DNA of 23,413 bases from a virus, in IMG/VR virus record IMGVR_UViG_3300028556_000039, positions 1 to 23,413 of that record. The stretch is one strand, 5' to 3'. The notes under the pieces are model-generated. The model had not been told where the DNA came from. It saw only the letters and a list, made by a program, of their open reading frames with translations, and did no database searches. Positions 19,824-23,413 of the stretch are shown one piece after another (the first letter of the stretch is position 1; each line of letters begins with the position of its first letter). Position numbers and translations under genes: made by a program.

Positions 19824-20027
19824 ATGAAAACCACCGAACCCTTCTACGCCGTCCAACTCCCCGCAAACCTGCGCCAGCAGCCGCGCCTCGCCATCGGCGC
19901 AATGTCCGCCGGTCCCGCGCTTTTTTATTGGCGAAAACAAGCCGTCGAGTTCAAGCGCACCCTTGCTCGCGAAGGCTTCAAATCCGCGCGCGTCGTTCGC
20001 GTCCGCGCCGACTACACCTGGTCATAA
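19824..20027 (+). CDS. Small basic hypothetical protein, 67 aa
   Basis: It starts MKTTEPFYAVQLPANLRQQP; 'AGPALFYWRKQAVEFKRTLAREGFKSARVVRVRADYTW' follows. One helix (YWRKQAVEFKRTLARE) between beta strands, with net positive charge, suggests a small nucleic-acid-associated fold. It begins after one repeat array and ends in another. No family recognised. Confidence 0.5.
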   Translation: MKTTEPFYAVQLPANLRQQPRLAIGAMSAGPALFYWRKQAVEFKRTLAREGFKSARVVRVRADYTWS

Positions 20028-20050
20028 GTCCCATAAGTCCCATCCGTCCC
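20021..20050. repeat. TCCCATAAG nonamer array before the DnaA-IV-like gene
   Basis: Units TCATAAG, TCCCATAAG, TCCCATCCG and TCCC, with ATG of the DnaA-like gene at 20051. The array includes the stop of the preceding gene. Confidence 0.85.
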
Positions 20051-20428
20051 ATGAATCCCTCCCCTCAACTCTACAAAATCCTCTCCGACGCCATCGCCAC
20101 CATCTCCGATCTCCACTGCGCCTGGGCCATCATCGCCCGCATCAGCGCCCTCACCAGTGTGAGCGTGGTGGACATCCAGTCCCACAATCGCCACTGGGAA
20201 ATCGTCCAAGCCCGTTGGATCGCCATCCATTTCATCCGCGAATACACCAGCCTGCCGCTATCCACCATCGGCCTCTATTTCGGCATGAAACACAACTCCA
20301 TTTTATATGCCCTAAAATCCTTCCAAAACGAGGTCGAAACATCCCCAAAATTCACAGCCCAAGTCTCCTCCATCCGCGCCGAACTCCCCCGCGGCGGTTT
20401 GGGTCGAGTTATTGCCGCCCCAAAATGA
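20051..20428 (+). CDS. Stand-alone DnaA domain IV-like DNA-binding protein
   Basis: 125 aa. Residues about 33-92 follow the DnaA C-terminal domain: a first helix with 'SVVDIQSHNRHWEIVQARWIAIHFI' (DnaA: '...S..R...i...R..amyl.r...'), then 'LPLSTIGLYFGMKHNSILYALKSF', matching the DnaA signature 'lG..FG.RdHtTVl.A...'. The Asp-His-Thr-Thr core is replaced by Lys80-His81-Asn82-Ser83. There is no AAA+ domain, so it can bind DNA but not oligomerise like DnaA. It may recognise DnaA-box-like sites in phage or host, act as a regulator, or compete with host DnaA. It ends in an ATGA overlap with the next gene. Confidence 0.8.
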   Translation: MNPSPQLYKILSDAIATISDLHCAWAIIARISALTSVSVVDIQSHNRHWEIVQARWIAIHFIREYTSLPLSTIGLYFGMKHNSILYALKSFQNEVETSPKFTAQVSSIRAELPRGGLGRVIAAPK

Positions 20429-20628
20429 ACCCTATGACCGTGATCAAAAAAGGAGACCGTGTGAAATGGTGCGCGCCCGGCAGGCCCTACACGCGCGAAG
20501 GCACCGTAGTCGAAATCCTCGAAGGACAGCGGATGGTCAAGGTCGGCTTGGAAAATTGGTCCACTAGGTGGATCCCCGCCGCCTGGGTCGAGTCCTTGCT
20601 TCCAAAAATCGTAAATCGTAAATCGTAA
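20425..20628 (+). CDS. Small SH3/KOW-like hypothetical protein, 67 aa
   Basis: Starts MNPMTVIKKGDRVKWCAPGR (ATGA overlap; in-frame ATG at 20434 is an alternative). 'IKKGDRVKW', 'REGTVVEILEGQRMVKVGL' and 'STRWIPAAWVESLL' form the strand pattern of an SH3-like barrel: 'GDxVxW...GxVxxIxxxxxxVxxxxxxxxWIPxxxL'. Proteins of this type often bind nucleic acid or act as small adaptors. The C-terminus is encoded by an AAATCGT heptamer array (KIVNRKS). Confidence 0.6.
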   Translation: MNPMTVIKKGDRVKWCAPGRPYTREGTVVEILEGQRMVKVGLENWSTRWIPAAWVESLLPKIVNRKS

Positions 20629-20631
20629 TTT
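20605..20631. repeat. AAATCGT heptamer array
   Basis: Three exact units (AAATCGT x3) followed by AATTTCA span the stop of the SH3-like gene and end eight bases before the next ATG. Confidence 0.85.
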
Positions 20632-20638
20632 CACCGCC

Positions 20639-21160
20639 ATGCTCCTAACCAAATCCCAGCAACTCCGTTTCTGGCGCGAATGGTCCGTCGCTTGCAAAGT
20701 GCAAGGTTGGACCAAAGCCGTTAGTTGGACCGGTGCCCAGATCGACAACGAACGCCACGCCTTACTCGCGCGCGCCGGCTTCGACAGCCTCACCAAAGTT
20801 GATCACCTCACCGGCTTCGACCGCGTCCTCGCCGAGCTGGCCGCCCTCGCCAAGCCCAATGACATCAGCCCCCAAATGCGCGCCGCCGAGCAACCCCGCA
20901 TCCGCCTCCTCCACGCCATTGAAGCATTGGGCAACAAAATCAGCCTCGGCCAAACCGCCACCGGACAAAACTCCTACGTTGCCACCATCTCCCGCGACCG
21001 CTTCGGAGTCAGTGATTACACCACCTTGCCCCTACCTCAGCTAGAGCAACTCCGCAACACCCTCGCCTCCCGCGCCGCCGCCCACCGCCGCCGCACCCAA
21101 GAGCGCCTCCAGCCGACAGAAACCCCATCCGTCCTATCCGACTCATCCGTCCCATTCTGA
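20639..21160 (+). CDS. Hypothetical early protein, possibly GemA/DUF1018-like
   Basis: 173 aa. The first part, 'QQLRFWREWSVACKVQGW', then 'NERHALLARAGFDSLTKVDHLTGFDRVLAELAALAKP', resembles the first half of GemA/DUF1018 proteins of Mu-like phages ('Y...L....G..S...l....l..vl..l..L'). The second half, 'RIRLLHAIEALGNKISL', 'NSYVATISRDRFGVSDYTTLPLPQLEQLRNTLASRAA', does not clearly match the 'W.eL......' half of that family. The C-terminus (TPSVLSDSSVPF) comes from a nonamer array. In Mu, GemA modulates host gene expression. I give this family call only weak weight. Confidence 0.5.
   Translation: MLLTKSQQLRFWREWSVACKVQGWTKAVSWTGAQIDNERHALLARAGFDSLTKVDHLTGFDRVLAELAALAKPNDISPQMRAAEQPRIRLLHAIEALGNKISLGQTATGQNSYVATISRDRFGVSDYTTLPLPQLEQLRNTLASRAAAHRRRTQERLQPTETPSVLSDSSVPF
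21124..21157. repeat. TCCTATCCG nonamer array, translated
   Basis: Units CCCATCCG, TCCTATCCG, ACTCATCCG and TCCCATTC code the last residues of the 173-aa protein and reach its stop. Confidence 0.75.
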
Positions 21161-21163
21161 TCT

Positions 21164-21529
21164 ATGCCCGCCTACAACTTTCAATCCCGTTTTGCCCCCC
21201 TCGTAAAATCCGGACGCAAGCGCCAGACCATCCGCCGCAAGCGCAAAGACGGTCGCGTCCCAAAGGTATTTGACCCTCTTTACCTTTACACCGGTCAACG
21301 CACCAAACATTGCCGCCGCCTGCGTGTCTCCAAGTGCCGTGCCGTCCTCCCCATCACCATGACCGGAGGAAAATTGGCTGTCAGTTGCGTGACTGTAAAC
21401 GGTCGAAGTCTTCCTCACCACGAATGCGAGTGGCTCGCCAAAGCCGATGGATTTCGTGACTGGGAAGAAATGCGCCACTGGTTCGCCAAACCCGGCCTCC
21501 CCTTCCACGGCCACATCATCCTGTGGTGA
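21164..21529 (+). CDS. ASCH-domain protein
   Basis: 121 aa. 'SRFAPLVKSGRKRQTIRRKRKDG', 'DPLYLYTGQRTKHCRRLRVSKC' and 'WLAKADGFRDWEEMRHWFAKPGLPFHGHIILW' follow the order of phage ASCH proteins: 'F.e.I..G.K..TIR..R......Gd.l.lytG.Rt..cr.l......', then the 'DGF.s..em..wF........F.G.iI.W' end. ASCH is a PUA-like beta barrel thought to bind RNA or modified nucleotides; some members hydrolyse N4-acetylcytidine. Here it may recognise modified nucleic acid during takeover. It is complete and close to usual length. Confidence 0.8.
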   Translation: MPAYNFQSRFAPLVKSGRKRQTIRRKRKDGRVPKVFDPLYLYTGQRTKHCRRLRVSKCRAVLPITMTGGKLAVSCVTVNGRSLPHHECEWLAKADGFRDWEEMRHWFAKPGLPFHGHIILW

Positions 21530-21564
21530 ATTTCATTTTCCCTTAACCCTCAAAAACAAAACCA

Positions 21565-22128
21565 ATGAAAAAACAAAATACCCCGTCCTCAAAACTGCCG
21601 CTATTAACCCTCTCAATCATCCGCACATGGACCCCTTGCTATGATCCAATCAGGTGGTATCCCGAGACATGGTCAGGCACAGCCCAGACCATTCTCAAAG
21701 ATGATCGAATTCCAGCCGGTGACCGTCTCTGGTGTGTCCTTCGAGTGGATGCCGGGACTGACGAAAAGACACAGCGTTTATTTGCGTGCTGGTGTGCCCG
21801 CGAGGCTTTGAAACTGATCCCTGAAAAAGAGATAGACCCTCGCTCCATAAAAGCAATCGAGGTATCAGAAAATTTCGCTTACGGAAAAGCAACCAAAGAA
21901 GAATTGGCCGCTGCCAGGGACGCTGCCAGGGACGCTGCCAGGGACGCTGCCTGGGACGCTGCCTGGACCGCTACCAGGGCCGCTGCCAAGGACGCTGCCA
22001 GGGACGCTGCCTGGGACGCTGCCAGGGCCGCTGCCTGGGCCGCTGCCAGGGACGCTGCCAGGCCCGCTGCCTGGGCCGCTGCCAGGGACGCTCAAGTCCT
22101 TCAATTGATCAGCATGCTCCCGGCATGA
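21565..22128 (+). CDS. Alanine-rich tetrapeptide-repeat protein (Imm-5-like layout)
   Basis: 187 aa. The N-terminal 115 residues include 'IPAGDRLWCVLRVDAGTDEKTQRLFACWCAREALKLI', then 'IDPRSIKAIEVSENFAYGKATKEELAAA'. This pattern ('R.fAcwcAr..L.......DpRs..Ai...e.ya.G.at.eEl.aAr.aA') is that of Imm-5-like/alanine-repeat proteins frequent in phages and bacterial genomes. Residues 115-176 are 15 tetrapeptides of DAAR/DAAW type (one AAAK, one PAAW, one TATR), which should form a long amphipathic helix pair. The family is sometimes annotated as polymorphic-toxin immunity, but that is not demonstrated for phage copies. It lies near the end of the accessory block. Confidence 0.65.
   Translation: MKKQNTPSSKLPLLTLSIIRTWTPCYDPIRWYPETWSGTAQTILKDDRIPAGDRLWCVLRVDAGTDEKTQRLFACWCAREALKLIPEKEIDPRSIKAIEVSENFAYGKATKEELAAARDAARDAARDAAWDAAWTATRAAAKDAARDAAWDAARAAAWAAARDAARPAAWAAARDAQVLQLISMLPA
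21907..22092. repeat. 12-bp coding minisatellite (GACGCTGCCAGG type), 15.5 units
   Basis: Consecutive 12-base units vary mainly at three positions: GAC/GCC/ACC/CCC at the first codon and AGG/TGG/AAG at the fourth, with GCT and GCC constant. The 12-base period keeps the frame on gain or loss of a unit. Confidence 0.95.
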
Positions 22129-22358
22129 TACAGCCAAATCAGTTGCTGTTGAATTTCTCACCGGACTGGCGCGAGTGCTCCCATAATGACGGCTATGAAA
22201 CTTCAGCCTTCGTGCCATCCGGTGTGTTTTGTAGCGACTGCGACACCTTGATCCTTCAGTTCATCCCAATGCCGCCGGCGTCTCTGGGTTATATGAGCGC
22301 CGAGTGGGCGTGGCACCATCGCGATGGGAAACCCTGGACATCCGAAATCAAGCTATGA
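22125..22358 (+). CDS. Small putative zinc-binding protein, 77 aa
   Basis: ATG overlaps the previous stop and its own stop overlaps the next start (both ATGA-type). 'DWRECSHNDGYETSAFVPSGVFCSDCDTLI' holds Cys18, His20, Cys36 and Cys39, a plausible zinc site (CxH-x15-CxxC). The rest (PMPPASLGYMSAEWAWHHRDGKPW) is aromatic-rich. It may be a small DNA- or RNA-binding accessory. No named family recognised. Confidence 0.55.
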   Translation: MIQPNQLLLNFSPDWRECSHNDGYETSAFVPSGVFCSDCDTLILQFIPMPPASLGYMSAEWAWHHRDGKPWTSEIKL

Positions 22359-22690
22359 GCCAGCCAGATTTTTTTGTTTCCGAAACCCCTCCGCCCACTC
22401 CCACGGACGCCCAAAAACTCCGTGGCTTCCTCAAGTTCCAAAAGACCTGGTGCACCCGCGCTGACATTTGCTCCTGTCTTGGTTGGACCGAACGCCAAGT
22501 CCGCGCCGCCGCCGAACAACTCGGCCCCGAGATTGTCCGCTGCCAAGCCGGCTTCAAACTCACTATGGATATCACCCGCGATGACACCGCCTTAGCCCTT
22601 CAAGGCGCCCAGGCCGCCGTCAGCCAGGGCAAACGCCAGATCCGTTACGGTCTGGCCGTCCTAAAACGCCTCCACTCCATCATTGGCTAA
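22355..22690 (+). CDS. Winged-helix-like hypothetical protein, 111 aa
   Basis: ATG at 22355 (MSQPDFFVSETPPPTP) overlaps the preceding stop; a disordered N-terminus is followed by 'KLRGFLKFQKTWCTRADICSCLGWTERQVRAAAEQLGPEIVRCQAGFKLTMDI'. This reads as helix, 'T..dI...lGw.eR.vR..ae.l' recognition helix and a 'G..L' wing. The C-terminal helix (RQIRYGLAVLKRLHSII) may dimerise. This is the layout of many early phage regulators. The target is unknown. Confidence 0.6.
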   Translation: MSQPDFFVSETPPPTPTDAQKLRGFLKFQKTWCTRADICSCLGWTERQVRAAAEQLGPEIVRCQAGFKLTMDITRDDTALALQGAQAAVSQGKRQIRYGLAVLKRLHSIIG

Positions 22691-22695
22691 TATAT

Positions 22696-23196
22696 ATGGC
22701 AGCGCTGGCCAAAAGACCCAAACAACCCACTCCCCAAGAGCTGCTTGATAGCCTCTTAGACTTCCTCCAACGCAAATTCTACCAGGGTTATGCCGTAACC
22801 TTCGCCAAAGACCGCCCCAGACTCCTCAAATGGGTTGTCCTGTGGCCGGCCGCCTGGCTAAACAAACGCGGTGTAACCCTCCCCGCCGATCGCTACCGCG
22901 AAATCTTCATGACCGTATTCATGGACACCCTCCGCCACGGCACCACCGAAAAAATCAACTACCTCCCCGCCTACCTCGCCACAGTAATTCAGCGGCACTT
23001 CTCTCACCACGAAGAGGAGATCTACGATGAAGCCAAATCCATCCGCAACTTGGTTGAAAACGCCCTCGCCATCACCGGCAAATGCTCCCAGCCCGCTCCC
23101 GACCCAGTCCTCGACCTCGCCACCGCCGCCTCCCTTTTAAAACCCAAGAAAAGACACCTTTCTCCCTCCAAAACTTCCCAATTAGACCTCCTGTGA
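22696..23196 (+). CDS. Conserved-looking hypothetical protein, last gene of the early operon
   Basis: 166 aa. 'TPQELLDSLLDFLQRKFYQG', 'RPRLLKWVVLWPAAWLNKRGVTLPADRYREIFMTVFMDTLRHGTTEKINYLPAYLATVIQRHFSHHEEEIYDEAKSIRNLVENAL' is an all-helical domain. The 'WLNKRGVTLPxxRY..I', 'HG.t..i.YlP.YL...iQ.Hf.hH' pattern seems familiar from other verrucomicrobial phage-like loci, but I cannot name it. The tail is basic (KPKKRHLSPSK). In Mu the last early/middle gene encodes the Mor activator; there is no visible Mor HTH here, so that is only positional analogy. Confidence 0.55.
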   Translation: MAALAKRPKQPTPQELLDSLLDFLQRKFYQGYAVTFAKDRPRLLKWVVLWPAAWLNKRGVTLPADRYREIFMTVFMDTLRHGTTEKINYLPAYLATVIQRHFSHHEEEIYDEAKSIRNLVENALAITGKCSQPAPDPVLDLATAASLLKPKKRHLSPSKTSQLDLL

Positions 23197-23413
23197 ACCC
23201 CCCTTGCACCCATTCTGCAACCCCCTTTCCCGACTTCCAAAAGTGTATCAAACCATTGCGAAGTCGCCTCATTTCGGCCCAAAGTGTATTAAACCTCCAT
23301 TTCACCATTCCCATCGTCGCAAGTAGTTGCCTTTCCGTGACCTCCCTTTAATTTCTGCCCATTTCAGTCTGTTGTAAACCGCGCGATAGACTCCCGGGGG
23401 CGTAGTGTTTGCG
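23197..23413. other. Non-coding right end; candidate phage terminus
   Basis: 217 bases without a plausible gene follow the last early gene. They contain repeated sites of the GTGTATYAAACC type (listed separately) and end at the window edge without any host-like gene. Being at the outer end of the early arm of a transposable phage, this is where transposase end sites are expected. I cannot see a host junction, so the exact end is not placed. Confidence 0.4.
23240..23380. promoter_or_regulatory. Repeated AAAGTGTATYAAACC sites, candidate transposase or repressor binding sites
   Basis: AAAGTGTATCAAACC at 23240-23254 and AAAGTGTATTAAACC at 23281-23295 differ by one base and lie 41 bases apart, about four helical turns. 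A weaker third copy (TGTTGTAAACC) is at 23370-23380. The core GTGTAT(Y)AAAC matches the operator arm GTGTATAAACT (12765-12775, minus strand) apart from one inserted base. Confidence 0.6.

Noticed and set aside
13465-20631. Tandem arrays considered as CRISPR repeats
   Set aside because: Units are only 7-10 bp, directly adjacent without spacers, degenerate, and several are translated inside genes. No cas gene is present.
22696-23196. Mor/C-type late activator for the last early gene
   Set aside because: Position matches Mu mor, but I cannot see the C-terminal helix-turn-helix of that family, so it is left as hypothetical.
1-23413. tRNA, rRNA, riboswitch or insertion sequence
   Set aside because: I saw no cloverleaf-like segment with a TTCRA-type T-loop, no rRNA motifs and no transposase other than the phage's own MuA-like gene. 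Reading was by eye only.

Overview
The window is most of a transposable (Mu-like) bacteriophage or prophage. It carries the complete early/transposition arm and the lysis/packaging/head arm; the tail genes would lie beyond the left edge. The hallmarks are read directly from the translations: a MuA-like DDE transposase (14630-16918), a MuB-like AAA+ ATPase (16944-18017), a Gam-like DNA-end protector (18862-19428), a Mu gp28-like large terminase (6884-8398), an HK97-type portal fused to a MuF domain (4457-6625), an HK97-type prohead protease (3573-4253) and a major capsid protein (2173-3570). The sequence is GC-rich with C-ending codons, and many starts lack a Shine-Dalgarno sequence. Short tandem 7-, 9- and 10-base repeats sit at many gene junctions. 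From memory, such repeats are typical of Verrucomicrobiota and some Planctomycetota genomes, so I infer a verrucomicrobial host; no host gene is present to prove it.

Layout. Positions 1-11873 are transcribed leftwards (minus strand). In transcript order they hold a two-membrane-segment protein, a holin-like protein, a lipoprotein, a conserved 107-aa protein, a small lipoprotein, a membrane-anchored coiled-coil protein, a winged-helix protein, small terminase, large terminase, a small ORF containing a 17-bp perfect inverted repeat, portal-MuF, a small linker protein, protease, capsid, a Sec-secreted protein, a terminator, a 59-aa protein, a head-tail connector, a gpG/gp10-like morphogenesis protein, and a tail-completion-like gene with an in-frame amber codon that runs off the edge. 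A candidate minus-strand promoter lies at 11525-11554.

The control region is at 12209-12985. A leftward XRE repressor and a rightward small Cro/Ner-like HTH protein flank a promoter/operator (12729-12775) with an inverted repeat. Everything from 12779 to 23196 is a rightward early operon: Ner-like protein, small regulators, a DUF3102-like protein, transposase, ATPase, Gam and a string of about a dozen small accessory genes. The accessory genes include a stand-alone DnaA domain IV-like protein, an ASCH-domain protein and an alanine-rich 4-residue-repeat protein encoded by a 12-bp minisatellite. The last 217 bases are non-coding and carry repeated sites resembling half of the operator. This is where one physical end of the phage genome would be expected.

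How it fits together. The repressor and Ner-like protein would set the lysogeny/early switch at 12.7 kb. Transposase plus ATPase drive replicative transposition, while Gam protects DNA ends. The late arm packages DNA into a procapsid matured by the protease. The repressor sits in the middle with early and late arms diverging from it, unlike Mu (all lytic genes in one direction) and more like the BcepMu type of arrangement as I recall it. The most unusual property is the use of short tandem repeats as junction linkers: they supply start or stop codons and are even translated inside the transposase and terminase.
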